DNA from: Amycolatopsis rifamycinica
GTDB taxonomy: Bacteria > Actinomycetota > Actinomycetes > Mycobacteriales > Pseudonocardiaceae
DNA length: 64,000 bases
Direction of reading: 5' to 3'
NCBI RefSeq assembly: GCF_000695625.1
Contig: NZ_JMQI01000064.1
Location: forward strand, 1-64,000
Below the pieces are notes generated by a model that saw nothing but the letters and a program-made list of their open reading frames with translations, had not been told where the DNA came from and did not search any database. The stretch's first letter is position 1. Each line of letters opens with the position of its first letter. Below are positions 19,301-27,609 of the stretch, one piece after another. Position numbers and translations under genes: made by a program.

Positions 19301-19461
19301 CGGGACCTCTTCCTCGAAGCCCGGACCCTGGCCCCAGGACGGCGACAGCCCCGGGTCCGTGGACTCCGGGGCTGGCGTGATGGCGGTTCGGGCACTACGC
19401 GATCACGGGAGCCGGAGTCCGGGTCCCGTAAAAAAATCGCTCTGCGTGGTGCCGCATGCGA

Positions 19462-19878
19462 TCAGTATGGCACAGCGGCGCGGCGCCGCTCCCTGGCCGC
19501 GCGCACCCGGGCGTGCACCAGGAGGCTCATCCCGAGCCAGAGCAGCGGGAAGACCGGCCAGAAGAACCCGGCGCCCAGCACCGCCCAGCGGACGATCAGC
19601 AGCACCGCGACCACGACGGCCACGGCGAGGTGGACACGCAGCGCGGGGTGGCGCCGCAGCGCGTCCCGGCTCAGCGGGAACCGGGGCGCGGGCGGCGCGG
19701 GCCGCGGCAGGTCGGCGGTGAGCGAGGCCAGCTCGTCGGTGAACTTGGCGGCGTAGACGTGGGTGAGGCGTTCTTCGACCTCGTCAAGGGTGAGCCGGCC
19801 TTCGGAGCCGGCGGTCTGGACGGCGGCGGCCACGCGTTCGCGCTCGGCGTCGGTGGCCCGGATGGGGGTGGTTTCCAT
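19462..19878 (-). CDS. DUF1707 membrane protein
   Basis: 138 residues. The N-terminal DUF1707 domain (IRATDAERERVAAAVQTAGSEGRLTLDEVEERL) is followed by a proline-rich linker and two membrane helices. DUF1707 is common in actinomycetes and has no settled function. ATG 19878 has GGAG 11 bases upstream. It is divergent from pcrA. Confidence 0.85.
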   Translation of the reverse strand: METTPIRATDAERERVAAAVQTAGSEGRLTLDEVEERLTHVYAAKFTDELASLTADLPRPAPPAPRFPLSRDALRRHPALRVHLAVAVVVAVLLIVRWAVLGAGFFWPVFPLLWLGMSLLVHARVRAARERRRAAVPY

Positions 19879-20023
19879 GAGAACCGATGCTCCGCGCGGA
19901 CACCCCGCGGCGCGTCGGGCGGCAGGCGACACCTCCCGCTACGCCCGGCGCCGTAGCCCGGGAACGCCCGCCCCGGCACGCTTCTGCCGGAGCCCGGCCC
20001 GCCCGGGGTAGCGTGGGACAACG

Positions 20024-22438
20024 ATGGACACCCTCTTCGATCTCCCCGCCGCGACCCCTGTGCGCAAGCCCGCCGCCGGCGGGCAGGCCGAGCTGCTCGA
20101 CGACCTCAACCCCGCCCAGCGCGAAGCCGTCACCCACGCCGGTGGCCCGCTGCTGGTGGTGGCGGGCGCGGGCTCGGGCAAGACCCGGGTGCTGACCCGC
20201 CGGATCGCCTACCTGCTCGGCGAGCGCCGGGTGCACCCCGGCGAAATCATGGCGATCACCTTCACCAACAAGGCCGCCGCCGAGATGCGCGAGCGCGTCG
20301 CCGCGCTCGTCGGGCGCCGCGCGAACGCGATGTGGGTGTCGACGTTCCACTCGATGTGCGTGCGGATCCTGCGCCGCGAGGCCAAGACCCTGGACATGTC
20401 GTCGAGCTTCTCCATCTACGACTCCGACGACACCAAGCGGCTGATCACCTTGGTGGCGCGGGATCTCGACATCGACCCGAAGCGCTACGCCGCCCGCACG
20501 CTCGCCGTGCACATCTCGAACCTGAAGAACGAGCTCACCGACCCCGAGACGGCGGCGGCGAACGCGGGCAACGACCTCGAGCGCCGCGTCGCCGAGGTCT
20601 ACGGCGAGTACCAGCGGCGGCTGAACCAGGCCAACGCCTTCGACTTCGACGACCTCATCATGCGCACGGTCTCGCTGCTGCAGGCGTTCCCGGACGTCGC
20701 CGAGTACTACCGGCGGCGGTTCCGGCACGTGCTGGTCGACGAGTACCAGGACACGAACCACGCGCAGTACACGCTGGTCCGCGAGCTGGCCGGGACCGCG
20801 CCGAACGAGGCGGGCGTCCCGCCGGCCGAGCTGGTCGTCGTCGGTGACGCGGACCAGTCGATCTACGCCTTCCGCGGCGCGACGATCCGCAACATCGAGG
20901 AGTTCGAGCGCGACTTCCCGAACGCGCACACCATCCTGCTGGAGCAGAACTACCGCTCCACGCAGACGATCCTGTCCGCGGCCAACGCCGTCATCGAGCG
21001 GAACCCGAACCGCCGGGCGAAGCGGCTGTGGACGGATTCGGGCGAGGGCGAGAAGATCGTCGGCTACGTCGCGGACAACGACCACGACGAAGCCGCGTTC
21101 GTGGCGGGCGAAATCGACGCGCTGGCGGAAAAGGGCGAAGCGGACTACTCCGACGTCGCCGTCTTCTACCGCACCAACAACCAGTCCCGTGTCTTCGAAG
21201 AGATCTTCATCCGGCTCGGCCTGCCGTACAAGGTCGTCGGCGGCGTGCGGTTCTACGAGCGCCGCGAGGTCCGCGACATGATCGCGTACCTGCGCGTGCT
21301 GGCGAACCCCGAGGACACGGTCAGCCTGCGGCGCGTGCTGAACGTGCCCAAGCGCGGCATCGGCGACCGCGCCGAAGCCGTCGTGGCGACGCACGCCGAG
21401 CGTGAGCGGATCTCGTTCGCGCAGGCGCTGCGGGACGCGGTCGAGGGCAAGGTGCCGCTGCTGAACCCGCGCTCGGTCAAGGCGATCGGCGGGTTCGTGG
21501 CGCTGCTCGACGAGCTGGGCGTGCTGATCGCGGACGGCGCGGAGGTGCACGACGTCCTGGAAGCCGTGCTGGAGAAGACCGGCTACCGCGTCGAGCTCGA
21601 AGAGTCGGAAGACCCGCAGGACCACACGCGCGTGGAGAACCTGGACGAGCTCGTCACCGTGGCGCGCGAGTTCACCGAGATCACCGCCGCGGTCGTCGCG
21701 GACGAGAACGCCGAGCTGGTCGTGGACGAGGGCGTCCCCGCGCCGGGCTCGCTGCCGGCGTTCCTCGAGCGCGTGTCGCTGGTCGCGGACGCCGACTCGG
21801 TGCCGTCACCCGACGGCGGTGAGGAAGGCGACGGCGGCGCGGGCGTGGTCACGCTGATGACCGTGCACACCGCGAAGGGCCTGGAGTACCCGGTGGTGTT
21901 CTGCACCGGCTGGGAGGACGGCGTCTTCCCGCACATGCGCGCGCTCGGCGACCCGACCGAGCTGGCCGAGGAGCGGCGGCTCGCGTACGTCGCGATCACC
22001 CGCGCCAGGAAGCGGTTGTACGTCTCGCGCGCGATCACGCGCTCGGCGTGGGGTCAGCCGTCGATGAACCCGGCTTCGCGGTTCCTCGACGAGCTGCCGC
22101 CGGACCTGGTCGACTGGCGGCGCCTGGAGCCGTCCAGCAGCGGCTTCGGCTCGTTCGGTTCCGGTTCGCGCGGGACGCCGCGAGCGGCGACCACCTGGGG
22201 CGGGCGGCGGTCCTCTTCGCCGTCTTCGTCGGGCACGCCGTCGTTCGGCAAGGGCTGGAAGGACACGGTGGCGCTGAAGCTGGACGTCGGCGACCGCGTC
22301 AGCCACGACAAGTACGGCCTCGGCACGGTGATCTCCTGCGACGGCGTCGGCCCGCGCGCGACGGCCACGATCGACTTCGGCCAGGCGGGCAAGGTCCGCC
22401 TGATGCTCATCGGCAGCGTTCCGATGGTGAAGCTCTAG
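20024..22438 (+). CDS. pcrA: ATP-dependent DNA helicase PcrA/UvrD1
   Basis: Superfamily 1A 3'-5' helicase for nucleotide excision repair and replication-fork clearance. 804 residues. Walker A is AGAGSGKT at 47-54 and Walker B is VDEYQDTN at about 238-245. Other helicase motifs are ITFTNKAAAEM (Ia), STFHSMC, GDADQSIYAFRGA (III), LEQNYRST (IV), VMTVHTAKGLEYPVVF-like (V) and YVAITRARKRLYVS (VI). The C-terminal Tudor-like domain (VGDRVSHDKYGLGTVIS) binds RNA polymerase in relatives. The Ser-rich linker before it is typical. Confidence 0.96.
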   Translation: MDTLFDLPAATPVRKPAAGGQAELLDDLNPAQREAVTHAGGPLLVVAGAGSGKTRVLTRRIAYLLGERRVHPGEIMAITFTNKAAAEMRERVAALVGRRANAMWVSTFHSMCVRILRREAKTLDMSSSFSIYDSDDTKRLITLVARDLDIDPKRYAARTLAVHISNLKNELTDPETAAANAGNDLERRVAEVYGEYQRRLNQANAFDFDDLIMRTVSLLQAFPDVAEYYRRRFRHVLVDEYQDTNHAQYTLVRELAGTAPNEAGVPPAELVVVGDADQSIYAFRGATIRNIEEFERDFPNAHTILLEQNYRSTQTILSAANAVIERNPNRRAKRLWTDSGEGEKIVGYVADNDHDEAAFVAGEIDALAEKGEADYSDVAVFYRTNNQSRVFEEIFIRLGLPYKVVGGVRFYERREVRDMIAYLRVLANPEDTVSLRRVLNVPKRGIGDRAEAVVATHAERERISFAQALRDAVEGKVPLLNPRSVKAIGGFVALLDELGVLIADGAEVHDVLEAVLEKTGYRVELEESEDPQDHTRVENLDELVTVAREFTEITAAVVADENAELVVDEGVPAPGSLPAFLERVSLVADADSVPSPDGGEEGDGGAGVVTLMTVHTAKGLEYPVVFCTGWEDGVFPHMRALGDPTELAEERRLAYVAITRARKRLYVSRAITRSAWGQPSMNPASRFLDELPPDLVDWRRLEPSSSGFGSFGSGSRGTPRAATTWGGRRSSSPSSSGTPSFGKGWKDTVALKLDVGDRVSHDKYGLGTVISCDGVGPRATATIDFGQAGKVRLMLIGSVPMVKL

Positions 22439-22558
22439 CGGCCACTCGTCCGAGTGAATCCGGCGGCGACCTCCCCGATCGCCGCCGGAATCGTCGTACC
22501 CACCCGGTAGAACTGACCCTACGATCGAACAAAGGTTCGACGGAGGGGGTAGCGTGGT

Positions 22559-22951
22559 GTGGACGCGGTGCTGTTTGGGCTGTTGGCCGAAGGGGTACAG
22601 AAATACCTGCGAGGAGTCCTGGGGACGACGGTTCCGGATCGGGGTCGGGAACCTGCGGGGACTTCAGGAGTTCCTTCGCGTGCGGGAGCGGAGGCGTGCC
22701 GGCTGGCCGCCGCCTGGCGAGCGCTGCTCAGGCAGCACGAGCTCGGCGCGGACGGGCGTTGTGTCACCTGCGGCCGGGGACGCCGCTGGACCACGAGGGC
22801 CCGGAGTGCCGCGCGTGTCCGCTCCGCGGGGGGTGCCGGGGGAGCGGTGCCCTGGGGCTGGCTGCCGGTCCGCCGCCCGGCGGAGCTGTGCACGGTGTGG
22901 CAGGTCGCGGTGGCGTACTTCATCCGCCGTTTGCCGGGCGGACAGCGATAG
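22559..22951 (+). CDS. Small hypothetical protein with CxxC motif
   Basis: 130 residues starting with GTG at 22559, eight bases after GGAGGGGGT. The middle (LAAAWRALLRQHELGADGRCVTCGR) and the end (CTVWQVAVAYFIRRL) resemble a small actinomycete family of unknown function that often has a zinc-like Cys pair. The stretch between these parts is Arg/Gly-rich and uninformative. It follows pcrA by 120 bases and may be separate. Confidence 0.5.
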   Translation: MDAVLFGLLAEGVQKYLRGVLGTTVPDRGREPAGTSGVPSRAGAEACRLAAAWRALLRQHELGADGRCVTCGRGRRWTTRARSAARVRSAGGAGGAVPWGWLPVRRPAELCTVWQVAVAYFIRRLPGGQR

Positions 22952-23549
22952 GTGGTCGCGGGCGCTGAGGCGCCTGTGGGCGGCTCTTCCCGGCTTCGGA
23001 GTGGTTCCGGTCGTCAGGCGGATCTCGGCTTGGCTCGGGGCGCTTCCGGTGACGGATGCGCCGGAGATCGTCCGCGCGGTCGGTGGGCGTGCAGAAGCGA
23101 TATCGCCGGAGATATTCCGCGCCGTCAGTGGGCGCGGGGAAGCGGCGTCGCCGGAGATCTTTCGCGCGGCCGGTGGGCGCGGGGAAGCGGCGTTGCCGGA
23201 GTCGCTTGATGTCGTCCGGTCGCCGTCGCCGGTGGGGTGTCGGACCCGGCCGAGCAGTGCTATCAGGTGGCCGCGATTCGGTGGACGGCCGGTCGCGCTC
23301 GGCGACGTCCCCGCGCGGCCTTCGCCGGAGGGTCGAGTCTTACCCGATCCGGGTGTTTGTGTTTGGCCATTTGTGGCCAACCTTCATCTTGTGACCGGTT
23401 CCAGCGCACGAGTGCCTCGGCGGAGCGCGTGTTGTCAGCGCCCTTCGCCGAGTGCGGCTGCGTGCGGTGTCCCGGCCGGAGCGGGTGGTCGCTCGACGGC
23501 CGGGTTTCCGGTGACGGTGCTGCCTGCTGCTCCCGGGGGAGCGAACGGA
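22952..23549. other. 598-base stretch without a convincing gene
   Basis: Several open frames exist on both strands but none has a good start, recognisable domain and ribosome binding site together. It contains a 45-bp tandem repeat. On the minus strand a 35-codon frame (23370 down to 23263, beginning MAKHKHPDRVRLDPP) has AAGG 11 bases before its ATG and could be a tiny basic protein, but the support is weak. Confidence 0.4.
23060..23194. repeat. 45-bp tandem repeat, three units
   Basis: Units begin with GCCGGAGAT at 23060, 23105 and 23150, with a truncated fourth at 23195. The period is exactly 45, so every frame repeats every 15 codons. One plus frame reads PEIFRAVSGRGEAAS. Units 2 and 3 are most alike. 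Confidence 0.8.
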
Positions 23550-24377
23550 TCAGAGAACGACGCCGCGCGCGGCCAGCCAGGGCCGGGGGTCGATCTTCTT
23601 GGTGCCGTTCTGCCACACCTCGAAGTGCAGGTGCGGGCCGGTGCTCTGGCCGCGGTTGCCGATCTCGGCGATCTGCTGGCCGCACTTGACCTTCTGCCCC
23701 TCCTTGACGGAGAAGCTGTTCATGTGGCCGTAGACCTGGACCGTGCCGTCGTCGAGCTGGATCCGGACCCAGAGGCCGAAACCGCTGGCCGGGCCGGCCT
23801 CGATCACGGTGCCGTCGGAGGCGGCGTAGATCGGGGTGCCGATCGCGTTGGCGATGTCGATGCCGAGGTGGCTCGTGCCCCAGCGGGCACCGAAGCCCGA
23901 GGTGAAGGTGCCGTGCGCGGGCAGGCAGGTCTTGGGGCGAGCGGCTTCTTCGGCGGCCTTCCTGGCGGCGGCGGCTTCGCGCTGCTCGCGGGCCTGCGTG
24001 ACGGAAGCACTGTCGGCGAGCTTGGCGGCTTCGGCGGAGGCGTCGACGGCGTGGCCGGTCGGCAGGAGCTCCGGGGCGCCCCCGGAGCCCGCACCTCCCG
24101 CGGTCAGGGAAGCGCTGGCGTCCTGGCTGTTGGCCAGGGGGGTGACGGCGGTGTTCGAGTCGGTGACCGTCTTGAGGGTCGAGCCCGCAGCGGCGGCGGC
24201 GAACGCACCAGCCGCAACGGCGGCAACCACGACACGGCCGCGAAGGGCCGAAGAGGGCGGGGCGATGCGGTGCGCACCCCGGACACGGACGACCGCGCCT
24301 TCGAGCGCGTCCTTCAGTGCCGGGGAAGGAGCTTGGCCGCCGGGGGAGCGGTGTGAAGCCAAGACAGGGCCTTCCAT
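23550..24377 (-). CDS. M23-family peptidoglycan endopeptidase
   Basis: 275 residues. A basic/Pro N-terminus and a hydrophobic segment (VVVAAVAAGAFAAAAAGSTL) act as signal or anchor. Then there is an Ala-rich helical region (EQREAAAARKAAEEAARP) and the LytM domain. Zinc ligands appear as H-x3-D in SHLGIDIA and H-x-H in GPHLHFEVW; YGHMNSF is also conserved. Such enzymes cut stem-peptide cross-links outside the membrane. It matches the position of Rv0950c. ATG 24377 has no clear ribosome binding site; a start a few codons inside cannot be excluded. Confidence 0.9.
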   Translation of the reverse strand: MEGPVLASHRSPGGQAPSPALKDALEGAVVRVRGAHRIAPPSSALRGRVVVAAVAAGAFAAAAAGSTLKTVTDSNTAVTPLANSQDASASLTAGGAGSGGAPELLPTGHAVDASAEAAKLADSASVTQAREQREAAAARKAAEEAARPKTCLPAHGTFTSGFGARWGTSHLGIDIANAIGTPIYAASDGTVIEAGPASGFGLWVRIQLDDGTVQVYGHMNSFSVKEGQKVKCGQQIAEIGNRGQSTGPHLHFEVWQNGTKKIDPRPWLAARGVVL

Positions 24378-24785
24378 CGTCGGGGAGCCGGGTCGAGGAC
24401 TGCGGGCGGGGGAACCCGGTGAGCCAACCTCGGGGGTGGTTTGCTCGGCGTCCTACTTCGTGACCTGACTGTAATGGGGACCCCGGGACAGTAACGAAGG
24501 GGTACCGCAATCGGCAAGACGTGCCCCCGCTGTCGGCCGATCGGGTGGAACTCGCAGCCCGCTCACCTGGGAAAATCACCCAAAGTTAGAGGGGGTTTAC
24601 GGCGTCCGGTGTGACTTGCCTTACAGACTGACAGGACGCTGAAGGGCCGCTGAAGGGCCCAATTAGCCTCCCGAGGCCCCCGGGGCCGGAATAACGGATT
24701 GCGGAGGCGGGTTTAAGCGCATCCGACGACTCGCGCCCCGCCCACGGCGGCCGCGCGGCCCGAACTTGCTAGCGTCGCGGCCAAG
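24378..24785. other. Divergent intergenic region, M23 peptidase / membrane protein
   Basis: 408 bases between divergent genes. The middle is less GC-rich (GGGAAAATCACCCAAAGTTAGAGG) and is the likely promoter zone. It contains a GTAAC-N6-GTACC direct repeat listed separately and a short dyad around GGGGACCCC at about 24477-24485. No riboswitch could be drawn with confidence. Confidence 0.45.
24491..24506. promoter_or_regulatory. Possible MtrA-type direct repeat GTAAC-N6-GTACC
   Basis: Two five-base half sites in direct orientation with a six-base spacer lie about 115 bases upstream of the M23 start. In corynebacteria and streptomycetes the MtrA regulator controls M23 and NlpC/P60 peptidases through GTAAC-like direct repeats. 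The assignment is an inference from that knowledge; one half site has a mismatch. Confidence 0.35.
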
Positions 24786-27179
24786 ATGCCCCCACGCCCA
24801 GAGCCCCCCACCGGAAGCACCCCCGGCCCCCGCCCCGACCCGGCGGCGCAGGGAGCGAGCAAGCCCGCCCCAGGCCGGACGGACACCGGCATACAGCCAC
24901 CAGAACCCGGCCGGCCATCGCTTTCCGGGAGCACACCCGCGGCCGGCGCCGCCGAGCCCATCCGCGCGGGTCGATCCGCCCACGGCCCCGGCGAGCCCCC
25001 AACGGAGCCGTTCCCCGGCGCCGGGGAAGCGCGAAGCCCTGGCGAGCCGTCGCGATCGGCGAGCGACGTGCGAGGTGCGGCCGCCGGTTTGGGTGAGCCT
25101 CCGACGGAGTCGTTCCCCAGCAGCGGGGAAGCACCGAGCCCTGGCGAGCCGTCGCGATCGGCGACGGGCGCGCGAGGTGCTGTCGCCGGTTCGGGTGAGC
25201 CTCCGACGGAGTCGTTCCCCAGCAGCCGGGAAGCGCAAGGCGAGCCTCCCACCGCACCCTTCACCCCCGGCCGAGCCGCTCAAGACCGCGGCGAGCCATC
25301 GCGCGACGCCAACGCCCCTTCCAGCGCCGACCGACCCGCGAACCCCGCCGACGAGCCACGCCGTCCCGCACCCGGCGAACCCGCACCCCCCGACCCCGCG
25401 GCCAACCCGTTCGCCGCCCCCCGAACCGCCGAGCGGACCGCCGAGGCGTCCGCCTGGGCCGACGACACCGAAACCCGCCCCCTGACCGCCGCCCTCGTGC
25501 TGGCGGTCCTCGGCGCCGTCGCCCTCGCCGCCGGCGGCGTCGTTCCCGTCTCGCCCTCCGCGGCTCCCGGGTTCACCAGCTGGCCCTGGCTCGCCCTTCT
25601 CGCCCTCGCCCCCGCGGTCGCCGCCGTCTGGTTCGCCCGCGGCGGCAGGCCCGGGCTCGGTGGTGGCCTCGTCCTCGGCCTCGCCGCCCTGGCCCCCGGC
25701 CGGCTGGTCCTCGACCTCCAGTTCGCCGTCAACGGCCCGCTCACCGTCCGGCCCGAGCTCTACCTGCCCGACCGGTTCATCGGCGGCTCCGCCGTCGGTG
25801 CCGGGTTCTGGCTGCTCGTCGCCGGGCACGTCCTCACCGGGGCCGCCGGCGTCGTCGCCTGGCGGGCCCTCCGGAGCCACGACGAACCGGAACGACGGCG
25901 CTGGCGGCTGTTCGTCCCGCTGCTCGCCGTCGTCGCCGGGGCCGGGCTGCTCACCGCGCCCGTCCACTCCGACAACGCCTTCCTGCTCGCCCGCACCGCC
26001 TTCGACGGGCCGTGGCCCGCCCTCGGCGGGTACCTCCTGCTCGCCGCCGCGCTGCCGCTGGCCGCCGCGCTCGCCCTGGCCACTCCGGCCGAGTACGCCG
26101 CGCGCGGGGCGCTCGCCGGGCTGGCCGCCGCCGCCTTCGGGGTGGCCGCGCCGCCCGTCCTCGCCGGGCTCTTCCGGCACGATCTGCAGATCACCTGGGG
26201 ACCCTTCCTCGCCCTCGTCGCGATGGCCGTCGTCGCCGGGCTCGCCGGCACCCGGCTGAGCGAAACCACCGAAAGCACCGAAAAGACCGACCTCGCCGGC
26301 AGCGCGAAAGTCCCCGGCCTCTTCTGGTGGCGGCTCGCCACCGGCCTGCTCGGCCTCGCCACCGCGCTCGCCGCGCTCATCGGCGCCTTCGCCCCGCAGG
26401 TCGCCGTCACCGCGCTGAACCCGGAGACCGCCACACCGGTCAGTGCCGCCGCCGGCAGTCCCGCCCGCTGGTTGCTGCTCGCCGCCGCGGTCGTGCTCGC
26501 CGTTCCCGCCGCGTTCGTGCTCGCCGCGAAGACCTCCGCCGTCGCGCGGCCGGTGCTCGGGGTCGCCTGGGCGGGGATCGTCCTGGCCGGCACCGCCGTC
26601 CTCAACACCGCACTGACCGCCACCGAGGCCGGCAACCTCGCCGGCTTCGGTGGCGCAGCCGCCCGCGTCTTCACCTACGACCTCGGGGCCGGGGCCGTCT
26701 GGACGTTCGCCGCGCTCGTCCTCGCCGTCCTGGCCGCGCTCGCCGCCGCCGGCACCGGTGTCGTCGAACGCGAGGACGCGGGGGAGGACGCACCCCCCGG
26801 CACCAACCTCGCCCCGGTCGTGGCCGGCGCGGTCCTGGCCGTCGCCGCCTTCGGGCTGCCCGTCTTCGCCGTCCCCGGCTACGTCGCCGCCGGCCTCTGG
26901 TCTCACCTCGACACGCCGTCGTGGGGCCTGCTGACCGCCGCCGTGGTCGTCGTCGGCGCGGCCGCGCTCGCGACGCGGTCGCGGCCGAAGCCGGCGGCCG
27001 CCCTGCTCGCCGGGGCCGCGCTGCTGACCGCGTTGCACGCCGCGGAACTGCCGCTCGTCGGCGGCGCCCTCGGCGACGCGAGCCCGGCCGCCGGGTTCTG
27101 GGTCGCGCTCGCCGCCACGGCCGCGCTCCTGCTCGCCGCCGTCATGGCGGCCGGTCACGGGAGACGCCGTGCGCCGTGA
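24786..27179 (+). CDS. Large multi-pass membrane protein with repetitive N-terminus
   Basis: 797 residues. The first about 230 are hydrophilic, Pro/Ser/Glu-rich and contain 34-residue repeats (GEPPTESFPSSGEAPSPGEPSR...). The rest is about a dozen hydrophobic helices rich in Ala and Leu, with short loops. No transporter or enzyme signature is recognised. ATG 24786 is the first plausible start, but the repetitive part might be untranslated with a start further in. It overlaps the next gene by 11 bases. Confidence 0.65.
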   Translation: MPPRPEPPTGSTPGPRPDPAAQGASKPAPGRTDTGIQPPEPGRPSLSGSTPAAGAAEPIRAGRSAHGPGEPPTEPFPGAGEARSPGEPSRSASDVRGAAAGLGEPPTESFPSSGEAPSPGEPSRSATGARGAVAGSGEPPTESFPSSREAQGEPPTAPFTPGRAAQDRGEPSRDANAPSSADRPANPADEPRRPAPGEPAPPDPAANPFAAPRTAERTAEASAWADDTETRPLTAALVLAVLGAVALAAGGVVPVSPSAAPGFTSWPWLALLALAPAVAAVWFARGGRPGLGGGLVLGLAALAPGRLVLDLQFAVNGPLTVRPELYLPDRFIGGSAVGAGFWLLVAGHVLTGAAGVVAWRALRSHDEPERRRWRLFVPLLAVVAGAGLLTAPVHSDNAFLLARTAFDGPWPALGGYLLLAAALPLAAALALATPAEYAARGALAGLAAAAFGVAAPPVLAGLFRHDLQITWGPFLALVAMAVVAGLAGTRLSETTESTEKTDLAGSAKVPGLFWWRLATGLLGLATALAALIGAFAPQVAVTALNPETATPVSAAAGSPARWLLLAAAVVLAVPAAFVLAAKTSAVARPVLGVAWAGIVLAGTAVLNTALTATEAGNLAGFGGAAARVFTYDLGAGAVWTFAALVLAVLAALAAAGTGVVEREDAGEDAPPGTNLAPVVAGAVLAVAAFGLPVFAVPGYVAAGLWSHLDTPSWGLLTAAVVVVGAAALATRSRPKPAAALLAGAALLTALHAAELPLVGGALGDASPAAGFWVALAATAALLLAAVMAAGHGRRRAP
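24993..25240. repeat. 102-bp in-frame tandem repeat
   Basis: GAGCC(C/T)CC begins units at 24993, 25095 and 25197, an exact period of 102 (34 codons). Two units are complete and the third is truncated. They lie in the hydrophilic N-terminus of the membrane protein. The second and third are nearly identical at the start (CGACGGAGTCGTTCCCCAGC). Confidence 0.85.
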
Positions 27180-27492
27180 GCGCCTCCGGGTGCTGCTCGT
27201 CGAGTTCGAGCGACCCGATCCGGCCGCCGTCGCGCTCGGCCGCGTTCTGCGCGACGACGGCGTGGAGGTCGTCCACGCCGGCCCGGTCGACAGCGTCGAG
27301 CAGATCCTGCGCACCGCCGAACAGGAGGACCCGGACGCGGTCGGCGTGCTCGGCGCCGCGCCGCCCGGAGACCTCGAAGAGGCGCTCGGGGACGTCCCCG
27401 TCTTCACGGCCGCGACGGCCGCGGAAGTGGTGGAACGGCTGGCCGGTGGGCGGTCTCACACCGCTGAAGCACCGTCTGACCGCGCACGGTGA
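27169..27492 (+). CDS. Small protein with B12-binding-like (methylmalonyl-CoA mutase C-terminal) fold
   Basis: 107 residues. LRVLLVEFERPDPAAVALGRVLRDDGVEVVHAGPVDSVEQILRTAEQEDPDAVGV follows the pattern of the cobalamin domain of methylmalonyl-CoA mutases. It lacks the D-x-H-x-x-G motif that carries the cobalt-ligating histidine (FERPDPAAV stands there), so binding B12 base-off is unlikely. GTG 27169 lies inside the end of the upstream membrane-protein gene, implying coupling. The role is unknown. Confidence 0.7.
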   Translation: MRRERLRVLLVEFERPDPAAVALGRVLRDDGVEVVHAGPVDSVEQILRTAEQEDPDAVGVLGAAPPGDLEEALGDVPVFTAATAAEVVERLAGGRSHTAEAPSDRAR

Positions 27493-27609
27493 CCGACTTC
27501 ACCAGGTGCGGAGTGCCCTGCGTCTGCGCAGGTCGCTAACCTCGACTGGTCCGACAGCGCGGTCCGGAAACGGACCACCACAGTGGCGTGTCGTCAGGAG
27601 ACTGGAGTA

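Noticed and set aside
19405..19440. GGGAGCCGGAGTCCGGGTCCC hairpin next to an A7 run as a terminator
   Set aside because: On the minus strand the T-run precedes the stem and on the plus strand the stem is followed by A, so neither direction gives a stem-then-T terminator.
22664..23380. Minus-strand 238-codon frame between pcrA and the M23 gene
   Set aside because: It overlaps the better-supported small plus-strand gene, is low-complexity, and lacks a ribosome binding site.
24378..24600. Possible c-di-AMP (ydaO) riboswitch upstream of the M23 peptidase
   Set aside because: Such switches are known before actinomycete wall hydrolases, and GGGGGAACCCGG and AGCCAACCTCG at 24409-24430 look suggestive. 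They are on the strand opposite to the peptidase gene, and the remaining conserved elements could not be found.
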